A stretch of 64,000 nt of DNA from an uncultured Lachnospiraceae bacterium (GTDB lineage: Bacteria; Bacillota; Clostridia; Lachnospirales; Lachnospiraceae), in the NCBI GenBank assembly GCA_934292725.1, contig CAKQXY010000009.1, forward strand, positions 1 through 64,000. Direction: 5' to 3'. Both the position numbers and the translations under genes were made by a program. Positions 26,666 through 36,007 of this stretch are shown here, piece by piece. The notes beneath the pieces are model-generated. The model saw only the letters and a program-made list of their open reading frames with translations. It made no database searches and had not been told where the DNA came from. Each line of letters begins with the position of its first letter. The stretch's first letter is position 1.

Positions 26666-28085
26666 GAAGATCTTTAAGATCAGGGAGAACCATACGACAG
26701 TGAAAACAGAAATCATTGCCGGTTTGACCACATTTATGACGATGGCGTACATCATCGCCTTAAATCCGAATCTTCTGACTGGATTTGGTGCAGAGGGACA
26801 GAATTTATGGAATGGTGTATTTTTAGCGACTTGTATCGCATCCTTTATCGGTATGATGGTAATGGCGTTTGTTGCAAACAAGCCATTTGCCATGGCTCCT
26901 GGTATGGGATTAAACAGCTTTTTTGCTGTAGTTGTTGCCAACATTGTTGGTCTGACAGGCATGAGCTATCTGGAGTCTTTCCAGTCAGCACTGTGCATCA
27001 TTTTACTTGAAGGAATTATCTTTATTATCCTGTCTGTATTAAATATTCGAGACAAGATTGTAAATGCGATTCCGCTTGGTGTTCGTCTTGGTATCTCACC
27101 GGCAATCGGTCTTATGCTTTTAAATATTGGTGTTGGTTCTAATGCTGGTATTTATTCAGAAAAAGGTGGACTATTCTATGTAATGAGAGATTTCTTTGGT
27201 GCACTGACACCGAGTGTTGCTCAGGATGCAATGGGAAGCGGCTACACCCAGATGGTTCTGACAGTAGTAACTATGTTTATCGGTTTATTTGTCATCATCG
27301 TTTTGGCACAGAAGGGTGTAAAGGCAGCTGTAATTCTTGGTATGCTTGCAGCATCCATTATTTACTGGGCAGGTGAGGCAATTTTCCTTGGAACTAATCC
27401 ATTTGCAAGTCTTAATGGTGCAAGCTTCGTACCACCATTTGCAGATATGGCAGAGACAACTCTGTTCCATTTTGATTTTGCAGGCTTTGTAAAGATCGGC
27501 TGGTTCACAGCAATCACACTTATAATTACCTTCTGCATTATCGATATGTTTGATACCATCGGAACACTTGTTGGTACTGCATCACGTGCAGGTATGGTTG
27601 ATAAGGACGGAAATATGCCGCAGATGAAGGAAGCGCTGTTAGCAGATGCAGTTGGAACTGTAGCAGGTGCAATAACTGGTACTTCAACAGTCACAACATT
27701 CGTAGAATCTGCATCTGGTGTTGAGGCAGGCGGAAGAACTGGTCTGACTGCATTTACAACTGGAATCTTATTCCTGGCATGTATGTTCATCGCACCAATC
27801 GCAGCAATTATCCCGGCAGCAGCTACATCATCAGCACTGATCTATGTGGGTATCCTGATGATCTCTGGTCTGTCAAAGGTAGACTTTACTGATATCTATC
27901 AGACTGTTCCAGCAGCAATCATGTTAATCTCTATGCCAATCTCCGGATCTATCGGTCATGGTATTGGTCTTGCACTGATCTCCTATACAATCATGAAGGT
28001 ATTCACTGGAAAAGCAAAGGACGTATCTGTACTGACCTATATTATTTCAGCAATCTTCTTATTAAAGTTCTTCTTAGTAGTTTAA
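26652..28085 (+). CDS. NCS2 family purine permease, AzgA/PbuG-like
   Basis: A 477-residue membrane protein with about 12-14 helices. Motifs of the AzgA-like branch are present: TTFMTMAYIIALNP, PFAMAPGMGLNSFFA, FDTIGTLVGTASRAG and the GTSTVTTFVESASGVEAGGR stretch. It most likely imports guanine or hypoxanthine/adenine with protons. The start lies inside the DUF4317 gene with GGAGGG 5 nt upstream. No purine riboswitch is visible ahead of it, as it sits deep in an operon. Confidence 0.93.
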   Translation: MEQIEKIFKIRENHTTVKTEIIAGLTTFMTMAYIIALNPNLLTGFGAEGQNLWNGVFLATCIASFIGMMVMAFVANKPFAMAPGMGLNSFFAVVVANIVGLTGMSYLESFQSALCIILLEGIIFIILSVLNIRDKIVNAIPLGVRLGISPAIGLMLLNIGVGSNAGIYSEKGGLFYVMRDFFGALTPSVAQDAMGSGYTQMVLTVVTMFIGLFVIIVLAQKGVKAAVILGMLAASIIYWAGEAIFLGTNPFASLNGASFVPPFADMAETTLFHFDFAGFVKIGWFTAITLIITFCIIDMFDTIGTLVGTASRAGMVDKDGNMPQMKEALLADAVGTVAGAITGTSTVTTFVESASGVEAGGRTGLTAFTTGILFLACMFIAPIAAIIPAAATSSALIYVGILMISGLSKVDFTDIYQTVPAAIMLISMPISGSIGHGIGLALISYTIMKVFTGKAKDVSVLTYIISAIFLLKFFLVV

Positions 28086-28090
28086 AAAAT

Positions 28091-28129
28091 AAAAAAAGCA
28101 TCGTCATCGAAAGATGGCGGTGCTTTTTT
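28091..28129. terminator. Bidirectional terminator between permease and RidA genes
   Basis: AAAAGCATCGTCATC (28094-28108) pairs with GATGGCGGTGCTTTT (28113-28127) around a GAAA tetraloop, with T and A runs on both sides. Confidence 0.92.
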
Positions 28130-28144
28130 AGAGACTAAAAATAA

Positions 28145-28516
28145 TTAAAGCTCAACAATAACCTCAACTTCGCAAAGAGCGCCCTTTGGCAGAACAGCCT
28201 GTACGCAGGAACGTGCCGGCTTGTTGTTTGAAAAATACTGAGCATATACTTCATTAAAGTTTCCAAACTCCTTCATATCAGCGATGAAGCAGGTTGTCTT
28301 TACAACGTTGTCAAATGTTGCACCAGCATTCTCAAGAAGTGCCTTAACATTCTCCATAACCTGCTTTGCCTGCTCAGCAACAGTTGTGCCAACCATTTCG
28401 CCTGTAGCAGGATTAAGTCCAATCTGACCAGAGCAGAAAAGAAGATTTCCGGTCTTTACAGCCTGGCTGTATGGGCCAACTGCTGCAGGTGCCTTATCTG
28501 TATGCATGATTTCCAT
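28145..28516 (-). CDS. ridA: RidA family enamine/imine deaminase
   Basis: A 123-residue cytoplasmic trimer-forming protein that hydrolyses reactive enamine and imine intermediates released by pyridoxal enzymes. The sequence has AVGPYSQAV, SGQIGLNP, the catalytic Arg in NKPARSCVQ and the closing CEVEVIVE, full length for the family. AGGAGG lies 9 nt upstream of the ATG. It is a single-gene transcript with its own promoter and shares a terminator with the convergent permease gene. Confidence 0.95.
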   Translation of the reverse strand: MEIMHTDKAPAAVGPYSQAVKTGNLLFCSGQIGLNPATGEMVGTTVAEQAKQVMENVKALLENAGATFDNVVKTTCFIADMKEFGNFNEVYAQYFSNNKPARSCVQAVLPKGALCEVEVIVEL

Positions 28517-28554
28517 AATAAAAAACCTCCTGAAAAAAATTGTTTCTAGCCTTT

Positions 28555-28583
28555 ATTATAAGTGCTGAGGCTTTGTTTGTAAA
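28555..28583 (-). promoter_or_regulatory. Promoter of ridA
   Basis: On the minus strand TTTACA (complement of 28578-28583) and TATAAT (complement of 28555-28560) are 17 nt apart, 39 nt before the start codon. Confidence 0.75.
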
Positions 28584-28629
28584 TAAGGAACTGTAAAAGT
28601 AAAGTTTTTCTAAAAATATTGGGTTGCGC

Positions 28630-28658
28630 TTGAAGAAAAAAATAGGCGATGTTACAAT
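28630..28658 (+). promoter_or_regulatory. Promoter of the LolD/FtsX-like exporter
   Basis: TTGAAG (28630-28635) and TACAAT (28653-28658) are 17 nt apart, 40 nt before the ATG at 28698. Confidence 0.65.
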
Positions 28659-28697
28659 GGAATAAGAAAAAATAGAGCAAAGGAAGTGGAAAATATT

Positions 28698-29405
28698 ATG
28701 GAGCAGTCATATGTAATTTTAAATGATGTGCGAAAAACATATCATATGGGCGAAGTTTCAATCAATGCAGCAGATGGCGTGAATTTTGAAATAAAAAAAG
28801 GAGAATTTGTAGTGATTGTCGGTCCGTCTGGTGCAGGAAAGACAACCATATTAAATATTTTAGGCGGAATGGATACTGTTACGAGTGGAGAGGTCATTGT
28901 GGATGGTGTTCATATTGAGTCTTTTAAAAATCGTCAGCTGACAAAATACCGCAGAGAAGATATTGGATTCATTTTCCAGTTTTATAATCTTGTTCCAAAC
29001 TTGACTGCAAAGGAGAATGTTGAGCTTGCACTTCAAATCTGTAAAAATCCAAGAGATGCAGAAACAGTATTAAAAGAGGTTGGACTTGGAGAGCGTTTAA
29101 ATAACTTCCCATCACAGTTATCAGGCGGCGAGCAGCAGCGTGTTTCAATTGCCCGTGCACTTGCAAAAAATCCAAAAATGCTTTTATGTGATGAGCCGAC
29201 TGGTGCGCTAGATTATGTAACAGGAAAGCAGATTTTAAAGCTTTTGCAGGATACGTGCCGCAAGCAAAAGATGACTGTTCTTGTCATCACGCATAACTCT
29301 GCAATCGCGCCAATGGCAGATCGTGTGATCCGTATTAAAAACGGAAAAGCAGCCAGCGTGCAAACTAACCCATCTCCTATGTCGGTAGAAGATATTGAGT
29401 GGTAA
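28698..29405 (+). CDS. LolD/MacB-type ABC ATPase
   Basis: A 235-residue cytoplasmic ATPase with canonical motifs: Walker A GPSGAGKTT, QFYNLVPNLTAKENV after the Q-loop, signature LSGGEQQR and Walker B LLCDEPTGALD, then the His switch in VITHN. It energises the FtsX-like permease encoded just downstream. The ATG at 28698 is preferred; a GTG at 28686 also lies within reach of the AGGAAG site. Its stop overlaps the open frame of the next gene but not its chosen start. Confidence 0.92.
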   Translation: MEQSYVILNDVRKTYHMGEVSINAADGVNFEIKKGEFVVIVGPSGAGKTTILNILGGMDTVTSGEVIVDGVHIESFKNRQLTKYRREDIGFIFQFYNLVPNLTAKENVELALQICKNPRDAETVLKEVGLGERLNNFPSQLSGGEQQRVSIARALAKNPKMLLCDEPTGALDYVTGKQILKLLQDTCRKQKMTVLVITHNSAIAPMADRVIRIKNGKAASVQTNPSPMSVEDIEW

Positions 29406-29419
29406 TAAAGGGGGAACAT

Positions 29420-32347
29420 ATGGCAAGAAAAAAAGCATTAAATAAAGATATACGGGTGGAGATCAAAAAAAGTCTTGGCCGCTACATTTCAATTTTCTTG
29501 ATTGTTGCACTGGGCGTATCATTTTTTTCAGGACTTCGTTCAACGGAAAGTGATATGCGTTATACAGGAGATGCGTTTTCAGACACAAGCAACTTGATGG
29601 ATATTCGTGTGATAAGTACGATGGGTCTGACAGATGATGATGTAGAGGCACTCTCACAAGTAGAAGGCATATCAGGCGCAGAGCCAGGCTATATGAAGGA
29701 TGTAATCACAAAGCAAAATGAGACAGATTACGTAGTTGAGCTTTTATCCATGCCAGAAAAAATGAACCAGATTCAAGTGACAGAAGGCCGTCTTCCTGAA
29801 AAGGAAAATGAGTGTCTGCTTGATAATCGTCTGAAAAAGGCATTTGAAGTAAAAGTAGGTGATACGATTTCATTTGCGTCAGGAACTGATACTGAGCTTA
29901 GTGAGGATTTGACGCAGACAAGCTATACAGTCACTGGATTTGGTGACAGCCCGCTTTTCATTTCCATGGAGCGTGGAAGCAGTATGGTGGGAAGTGGTCA
30001 GATTAACGGCTTTGCAATTCTGCAGAAGGATGTGTTTACACAGGATTATTATACGCAGATTTATCTTACTGCAGCCGACGCTTATGACGAGATTGCATTC
30101 ACAGATGCATACACACAGGCAGTAGAGCCAGTGCAAAAGCGTGTGGAAGCACTCGAAGAAGAACGATGTCAGGCACGATATGATGAAGTGACAAAAGAGC
30201 CGATACAAGAGCTTGCTGATGCAAGAAAAACCTGGCAGGAAGAAAAAGATAATGCTGACAGTGAGCTTAATGACGCCAGAGTTAAGCTTGATGATGGCTG
30301 GGCGCAGCTTTCAGACGCAAAGGATCAGCTGGCCGAGGGCAGAAAAGAATACGAGCAAAATTATGAGACAACAGTGGAACAGTTAAAACAGCAGCAGGCT
30401 CAGCTCGATGCTGGAAAAGCCATGATGAGCGAGGATCAGATTACGCAGGCACAGGGACAGATTGATGCGGCGTATGCGGCGCTTGACGAGGCAAAAAATA
30501 CACTTGATCAGTCGGAAGCACAGATAAAAGAAAACGAGGATGAACTTACAAAACAGGAAGAAACTTATGAGAGCAGTAAGGCAGAGGCCAAACAAAAGCT
30601 AGATGATGCATGGAAAGAGATTGAAGATGGTCAAAAAGAGCTTGATGATATCAAAATGCCGACATGGCAGGTAATCAATCGCGAAAGTCTTCCAGGATAT
30701 ACCGACTACGGCAGCAATGCTGAACGTATGGGTGCAATTGGAAAGGTATTTCCAGCAATCTTTTTCTTAGTTGCAGCACTTGTTGCATTGACAGCCATTA
30801 CACGTATGGTAGAAGAACAGCGTACACTTATTGGAACATACAAGGCTCTTGGCTACAGTAAGGCAGCCATCGCAAAAAAGTATCTTCTGTATGCGCTTTC
30901 GGCAACACTTGGCGGCAGTATTGTTGGTGTGCTTATTGGTGAAAAGCTGTTTCCATTTATTATCATCATATCATACCGCCTTATGTATGCGTCATTATTA
31001 AATTTAGTAATTCCATATAATTGGCATTATGCAATTTTATCTACTGCGCTTGCCGTGTTCAGTGTTACATTTGCTGCATTCGTGGCATGCTACAGAGAAC
31101 TTTTAGCACAGCCGGCAGTACTTATGCGCCCAGTAGCACCAAAGCCAGGAAAGCGTGTTTTATTAGAGAGGATTGGTTTTATTTGGAAACATTTGTCCTT
31201 CTCACAGAAAAATACGTTTAGAAATCTGTTCCGTTATAAAAAGCGTCTGATTATGACAGTTTTTGGAATAGGATGTACAACAGGTCTGATGGTTGTTGGA
31301 TTTGGTCTTAAAGATTCTATTATGAATATTGCATCGCTTCAATATGATAATATTCAGCTGTATGATGCAATGGCAGCATTAAATACAGACGAGACAGATA
31401 AACTAGAGGACTCAGATAAAACACTTAATGAAATCATGGAAAACGAATCAGGCATTGAAACGTTTGCAAAGGTCAGCATGAAGTCAATGGATATTTCATC
31501 TGGCTCAAATGTGAGAACTGCCTATACTGTTGTCTGTAAAGATGCGCAGGCATTGGAATCCATGATGGTTTTTCAGAGCCGTACAACAAAGAAAACATAT
31601 GAACTGACTGATGAAGGTATCATTTTGACAGAGCAGATGGCAGAAGCGCTTGGTGTTGGTGAGGGAGATACTGTGTCAATAACAAGCGGTGAAAATGCAC
31701 CAGTCACAGCTGTTGTCGCGCATGTTATGGAAAATTATCTGATGCATTATGTTTATATGACAGAAGGCTGTTATGAAAATGTGTTCCAGACTGAACCAGA
31801 ATATAACATGTATTGGTTAAAGCTAAATAAAGACGGCCGTGCAAATGAAGATGCGTTAGGACAGCGTCTTATGGATCATGATGAGATTTTAACAGTTACT
31901 TATGTTAGTACGACAAGAGAAATGATTGATGGCATGTTAAGCAGTCTGTATATTATTGTTGTTGTGCTCGTGATTTCAGCAAGCCTTCTGGCATTTGTTG
32001 TAATCTATAACTTAAATAACATCAATATCAGTGAGAGAAAACGAGAACTGGCAACAATCAAGCTGTTAGGCTTTTATGATTCTGAAGTTGCCATGTATGT
32101 TTACAGGGAAAATATTTGGCTGACTTTAATTGGTGCCTTTGCAGGAATTTTTATTGGAAAGGTGCTTCATGGATTTATCATAAAGACAGTACAGGTTAAT
32201 CAGGTCATGTTTGGACACGATATTTCTGTGCCAAGTTATATCTACAGTATGGTGTTAGCATTTGTCTTCTCAATGGCTGTAAATGGTGTTATGTACTTCC
32301 AACTTAAAAAGATAGATATGATTGAATCATTAAAGAGTGTGGAGTAA
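29420..32347 (+). CDS. FtsX-like ABC permease with large coiled-coil insertion
   Basis: A 975-residue membrane protein. An N-terminal helix (about 22-42) is followed by an extracytoplasmic domain, a long charged coiled coil (about 242-412, rich in Asp, Glu, Lys and Gln with ELADARKTW and LDDGWAQLSDAKDQLAEG), three helices forming the first FtsX domain, a second helix-anchored extracytoplasmic domain, and a C-terminal FtsX domain. GGGG precedes the ATG at 29420. Such coiled-coil FtsX proteins in Bacillota are linked to envelope work such as lipoprotein or peptide handling; the substrate here is unknown. RNase H follows after 26 bp. Confidence 0.9.
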   Translation: MARKKALNKDIRVEIKKSLGRYISIFLIVALGVSFFSGLRSTESDMRYTGDAFSDTSNLMDIRVISTMGLTDDDVEALSQVEGISGAEPGYMKDVITKQNETDYVVELLSMPEKMNQIQVTEGRLPEKENECLLDNRLKKAFEVKVGDTISFASGTDTELSEDLTQTSYTVTGFGDSPLFISMERGSSMVGSGQINGFAILQKDVFTQDYYTQIYLTAADAYDEIAFTDAYTQAVEPVQKRVEALEEERCQARYDEVTKEPIQELADARKTWQEEKDNADSELNDARVKLDDGWAQLSDAKDQLAEGRKEYEQNYETTVEQLKQQQAQLDAGKAMMSEDQITQAQGQIDAAYAALDEAKNTLDQSEAQIKENEDELTKQEETYESSKAEAKQKLDDAWKEIEDGQKELDDIKMPTWQVINRESLPGYTDYGSNAERMGAIGKVFPAIFFLVAALVALTAITRMVEEQRTLIGTYKALGYSKAAIAKKYLLYALSATLGGSIVGVLIGEKLFPFIIIISYRLMYASLLNLVIPYNWHYAILSTALAVFSVTFAAFVACYRELLAQPAVLMRPVAPKPGKRVLLERIGFIWKHLSFSQKNTFRNLFRYKKRLIMTVFGIGCTTGLMVVGFGLKDSIMNIASLQYDNIQLYDAMAALNTDETDKLEDSDKTLNEIMENESGIETFAKVSMKSMDISSGSNVRTAYTVVCKDAQALESMMVFQSRTTKKTYELTDEGIILTEQMAEALGVGEGDTVSITSGENAPVTAVVAHVMENYLMHYVYMTEGCYENVFQTEPEYNMYWLKLNKDGRANEDALGQRLMDHDEILTVTYVSTTREMIDGMLSSLYIIVVVLVISASLLAFVVIYNLNNINISERKRELATIKLLGFYDSEVAMYVYRENIWLTLIGAFAGIFIGKVLHGFIIKTVQVNQVMFGHDISVPSYIYSMVLAFVFSMAVNGVMYFQLKKIDMIESLKSVE

Positions 32348-32373
32348 GCCTAGCAAACAAGAAAGGAAAAAAT

Positions 32374-33051
32374 ATGCCGAAGAAATTTTATGCCGTCCGC
32401 AAAGGGCGTAAGACCGGAATTTTTACCACATGGGACGAGTGCCGTGCACAGGTGCATGGCTTTCCATGTGCGGAATATAAAAGCTTTCCAACAATGGAAG
32501 GTGCAAAAGGATTCATGGAGCTTGGGATGGAAGGGGAAAATCAGCTGCCATTCGATGAAGATCCTAAACAGCCATCTAATAACACAAATTCGTCAACTGC
32601 CTCCAATCAAACCACACAGAGCATATCAAACGAGCCAGAACTAGTTGCCTACGTCGATGGAAGCTATGACCAGTCAACCAAGCGTTTCTCTTATGGCATG
32701 GTAATATTGGAAAATGGCGAAGAAAAAACCTTTAACAAAAGCTTTTCTGATCCAAGCCTTGCAGGTATGAGAAACGTAGCAGGTGAGATCATGGGAGCCA
32801 GAGCTGCTATGGAGTATGCCATTGAAAATAATAAGAAGCGCTTAGTAATTTATCACGATTATGAAGGTATCGCAAAATGGCCTCTTGGTATTTGGAAAAC
32901 AAATAAAGAAGGAACAATCGCATATAAAGCTTATTACGACGAAGCAAAAACAAAAGTATCAGTTCGCTTCCAGAAGGTGACAGGTCATTCAGGGGACAAA
33001 TATAATGATTATGCTGACAAGCTTGCAAAGCAGGCGCTAGGACTGGCGTGA
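32374..33051 (+). CDS. rnhA: Ribonuclease HI with N-terminal RNA/DNA-hybrid-binding domain
   Basis: A 225-residue nuclease that degrades RNA in RNA-DNA hybrids. Residues 1-45 (KKFYAVRKGRKTGIFTTWDE and EYKSFPTMEGA) form the viroplasmin-like hybrid-binding domain. After a Ser/Thr/Asn-rich linker (about 67-88) comes the catalytic domain with Asp in YVDGSYD, Glu in AGEIMGA, Asp in YHDYEG and Asp in NDYADKLAKQA, so the active site is complete. It may be co-transcribed with the exporter by position, with no functional link obvious. Confidence 0.93.
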   Translation: MPKKFYAVRKGRKTGIFTTWDECRAQVHGFPCAEYKSFPTMEGAKGFMELGMEGENQLPFDEDPKQPSNNTNSSTASNQTTQSISNEPELVAYVDGSYDQSTKRFSYGMVILENGEEKTFNKSFSDPSLAGMRNVAGEIMGARAAMEYAIENNKKRLVIYHDYEGIAKWPLGIWKTNKEGTIAYKAYYDEAKTKVSVRFQKVTGHSGDKYNDYADKLAKQALGLA

Positions 33052-33143
33052 TTGTAAGTGTAGCTGCAAACGCAGTAGAACAGTGGCTGCAGGAAAAGAC
33101 AACTTAGTAAGTAAACTAACAAAAAATATATAAAAACATATTT

Positions 33144-33178
33144 AGAGGGCAGACATCTGGTATGATCTGCCCTCTTTA
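33144..33178 (+). terminator. Terminator after rnhA
   Basis: AGAGGGCAGA (33144-33153) pairs with TCTGCCCTCT (33166-33175), followed by TT. The 208-bp gap to folC otherwise shows only AT-rich sequence (33179-33230) that may hold the folC promoter. Confidence 0.8.
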
Positions 33179-33259
33179 CTAAAATGAAAAATTATATTAT
33201 TATATTAGCATGGTCAAAAGTTAAAATCTATCTGACAAAAACCTTGAAAGGGGGACTCC

Positions 33260-34546
33260 ATGGACTTTTTGGAAGCACAAAATTATCTGGAAAAGGTGCG
33301 AAGTCAAAAGGGAATCGTTCTGGGACTTGACACAATGCGCCATCTGATGGCTAAACTTAATAATCCGCAGGATAAAGTCAAATTTATTCAGGTTGCAGGA
33401 ACAAACGGCAAGGGATCAACAGCTGCCTATCTCACTTCAATCTTATCAGAGGCAGGAATTAAAGTAGGAAGATATACGTCTCCGGCTGTATTTTCAAGCA
33501 CAGAGCAGTATTTCGCATGTGGAAGCTGTATAAGTGAAAGCGAATATGCCAAAGGCATGACAGCAGTGGCAGAGGCTGCTGCGCGTCTTGATGGCGAGAC
33601 ACCTACTGCTTTTGAACAGGAAACAGCATTGGCATTTTGGTATTTTGCCCAAAAAGGCTGTGAACTGGCAATTTTAGAGGCAGGTCTTGGCGGCGACATG
33701 GATGCTACAAATATTGTGACAACAACGGTATGCAGTATCATAACATCAATCAGCATGGATCATTGTCGTATCCTTGGAAATAAGATCAGCGAGATTGCAG
33801 CACATAAGGCTGGTATTATAAAGCCGGGTGCACCTGTTATTTGTATCGAGCAGAAGGAAGATGCAATGGAGACGATTCGTGCAGCAGCAAAAGCAGCAGA
33901 CACGCCGCTTTACGAGGTACACCGCGATGAGGTGCGTCAGATATTTTCTGATAAGCGAGAAAGCATTGTATTTTTCCGAGAATTTGAAAATCTGCGTTTA
34001 AAGATGCTTGGAAGCTGTCAGCCTGAAAATGCTGCACTTGCCGTACAGGCAGCAAGTGTACTTAGCCGCAGCTATCCAATTGAAAAAAAGCACATTTATG
34101 ATGGCATTGAAAAGACACGCTGGGGAGGACGCTTTGAGCTTCATAGCGGTTCACCTGATATCATATTAGATGGCGCGCATAATCCAGATGGAATAAGACG
34201 TCTTCGTGAGTCTGTAAATCAAATGTTTGGTGCAGTGCCGATTTGCTATGTCTGTGGTGTTCTGGCAGATAAAGATTACGAAAAAGAAATTGAAATTTTA
34301 TTTGGCCGCGCATCAGAAGTGATTACTGTAACACCGCCATCACCGCGGGCAATGAAAAGTACAGATTTAAAGGCTGCAATTAAAAAGCGTTTTCCACAGT
34401 TAAAGGTTACTTCATTTGACAGTGAGGATGGTATTGAAAAAGCAATGGAAGCGGCTGTATCACAGAACAATCCAGTGGTTGTGTGCGGAACCCTTACAAT
34501 TCTTGCAAGGGTAAAAGAGTGGATGAAACGCAACGACAGACTGTAA
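33260..34546 (+). CDS. folC: Folylpolyglutamate synthase/dihydrofolate synthase
   Basis: A 428-residue Mur-ligase-like ATPase that adds glutamate to folates and may also make dihydrofolate. The P-loop QVAGTNGKGST is near residue 43-53, LEAGLGGDMDATNIV marks the central domain, and LDGAHNPDG the C-terminal domain. AAAGGGGG lies upstream of the ATG. It leads a folate cluster folC-folE-folP-folBK with gaps of 25 bp or a little more. Confidence 0.94.
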   Translation: MDFLEAQNYLEKVRSQKGIVLGLDTMRHLMAKLNNPQDKVKFIQVAGTNGKGSTAAYLTSILSEAGIKVGRYTSPAVFSSTEQYFACGSCISESEYAKGMTAVAEAAARLDGETPTAFEQETALAFWYFAQKGCELAILEAGLGGDMDATNIVTTTVCSIITSISMDHCRILGNKISEIAAHKAGIIKPGAPVICIEQKEDAMETIRAAAKAADTPLYEVHRDEVRQIFSDKRESIVFFREFENLRLKMLGSCQPENAALAVQAASVLSRSYPIEKKHIYDGIEKTRWGGRFELHSGSPDIILDGAHNPDGIRRLRESVNQMFGAVPICYVCGVLADKDYEKEIEILFGRASEVITVTPPSPRAMKSTDLKAAIKKRFPQLKVTSFDSEDGIEKAMEAAVSQNNPVVVCGTLTILARVKEWMKRNDRL

Positions 34547-34571
34547 ACAAACAAAATAGAGACGAGGAATT

Positions 34572-35123
34572 ATGGATAAAGAAAAGATTGAACAGGCTGT
34601 ACGCCTGTTTTTGGAAGGAATCGGTGAAGATCCAAACAGAGAGGGACTGTTAGGAACTCCCGACCGCGTTGCGCGTATGTGCAGCGAAATATATGGCGGA
34701 CTGGGGCAGGATGCAGGACAATATTTGCATACAACATTTGAAGCAAAGAATAACGAGCTGATATTAGAAAAAGATATTGATCTTTATTCAGTGTGTGAAC
34801 ATCATTTGCTCCCATTTTATGGAAAAGCACATATAGCATATATCCCAGACGGCAGAGTTGCAGGACTTTCTAAGCTGGCAAGAACAATAGAAGTATTTGC
34901 AAAGCGTCCGCAGATTCAGGAGCAGCTGACAGCTCAGACAGCTGATGCACTTATGGAACATTTAAAGCCAAAGGGTGTTATGGTTGTAATAGAAGCAGAG
35001 CATATGTGCATGACAATGCGCGGCGTAAGAAAGCCAGGCACTAAGACGTTAACATATGTGTGCAGAGGCGTCTTTGAAAATAATAACGAGCTGATCAATC
35101 GTGTTTTAATGATGGTTCGCTAA
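34572..35123 (+). CDS. folE: GTP cyclohydrolase I
   Basis: A 183-residue cytoplasmic enzyme that converts GTP to 7,8-dihydroneopterin triphosphate, the first step of folate synthesis. The zinc ligands are visible in SVCEHHLLPFYGKAHIAY and EAEHMCMTMRGV, and the C-terminal TYVCRGVF is typical. GACGAGGA precedes the ATG. It is the second gene of the folate cluster. Confidence 0.96.
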   Translation: MDKEKIEQAVRLFLEGIGEDPNREGLLGTPDRVARMCSEIYGGLGQDAGQYLHTTFEAKNNELILEKDIDLYSVCEHHLLPFYGKAHIAYIPDGRVAGLSKLARTIEVFAKRPQIQEQLTAQTADALMEHLKPKGVMVVIEAEHMCMTMRGVRKPGTKTLTYVCRGVFENNNELINRVLMMVR

Positions 35124-35136
35124 GTTGGAGGAAAAA

Positions 35137-35943
35137 ATGAGAATAGGAAACAGAGACTTTCAGACAAGCGGTCATACCTACGTAATGGGAATTTTAAATG
35201 TTACACCAGACTCATTTTCAGATGGTGGACGCTGGAATCATATGGACGATGCACTTTTTCATGCACAGCGCATGATTGAAGAAGGTGCAGATATCTTAGA
35301 TATTGGCGGCGAATCGACAAGACCTGGTTATACACGAATTTCAGACGAAGAGGAAATTTCTCGTGTGGCACCCGTTATCGAGGCATTAAAGAAACGTTTT
35401 GACATTCCGCTTTCCGTGGACACCTACAAATCTGGTGTTGCAAGTGCAGCGATTGCAGCAGGAGCTGATCTAATCAATGATATCTGGGGATTAAAGGCAG
35501 ATGAAAAAATGGCAGAAGTGATTGCAAAGGCAAAGCTGCCGTCATGCCTTATGCATAATCGAGAGACAGTTGAGTATAACAACTTTTTAGAAGATGTTGT
35601 ATCAGATTTACAGGAGACATTAAATATTGCAAAAAAAGCAGGAATTTCAAAGGATACCATCATCCTCGATCCTGGCGTTGGTTTTGCAAAGAACTATGAG
35701 CAGAATTTAGCCATCACAAATCATCTTGAAGTATTAGATACACTTGGCTGCCCGGTGCTTCTTGGAACAAGCCGCAAATCAATGATTGGACTGACACTTG
35801 ATTTGCCATCAGATCAGAGAGAAGAAGGCACTATGGTAACGACAGTCTGGGCAGTACAGAAGGGCTGCATGTTTGTACGTGTTCACAATGTACAGGCAAA
35901 TGTGAGAGCAATTAAGATGGCAGAAGCGCTGCTTAGAAATTAA
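35137..35943 (+). CDS. folP: Dihydropteroate synthase
   Basis: A 268-residue TIM-barrel enzyme that joins 4-aminobenzoate to dihydropterin pyrophosphate; the sulfonamide target. Motifs include MGILNVTPDSFSDGGRW, DIGGESTRPGY, VDTYKSGVA, DLINDIWG, LDPGVGFAKN and LLGTSRKS. The ATG at 35137 has GGAGG 6 nt upstream; a TTG at 35125 overlaps that site. It follows folE by 13 bp. Confidence 0.96.
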   Translation: MRIGNRDFQTSGHTYVMGILNVTPDSFSDGGRWNHMDDALFHAQRMIEEGADILDIGGESTRPGYTRISDEEEISRVAPVIEALKKRFDIPLSVDTYKSGVASAAIAAGADLINDIWGLKADEKMAEVIAKAKLPSCLMHNRETVEYNNFLEDVVSDLQETLNIAKKAGISKDTIILDPGVGFAKNYEQNLAITNHLEVLDTLGCPVLLGTSRKSMIGLTLDLPSDQREEGTMVTTVWAVQKGCMFVRVHNVQANVRAIKMAEALLRN

Positions 35944-36007
35944 CGATACATGATATTGGAAAAACATTGCTTTAAATTTAATAATATAAAAGGACATTTG
36001 ATATAGA

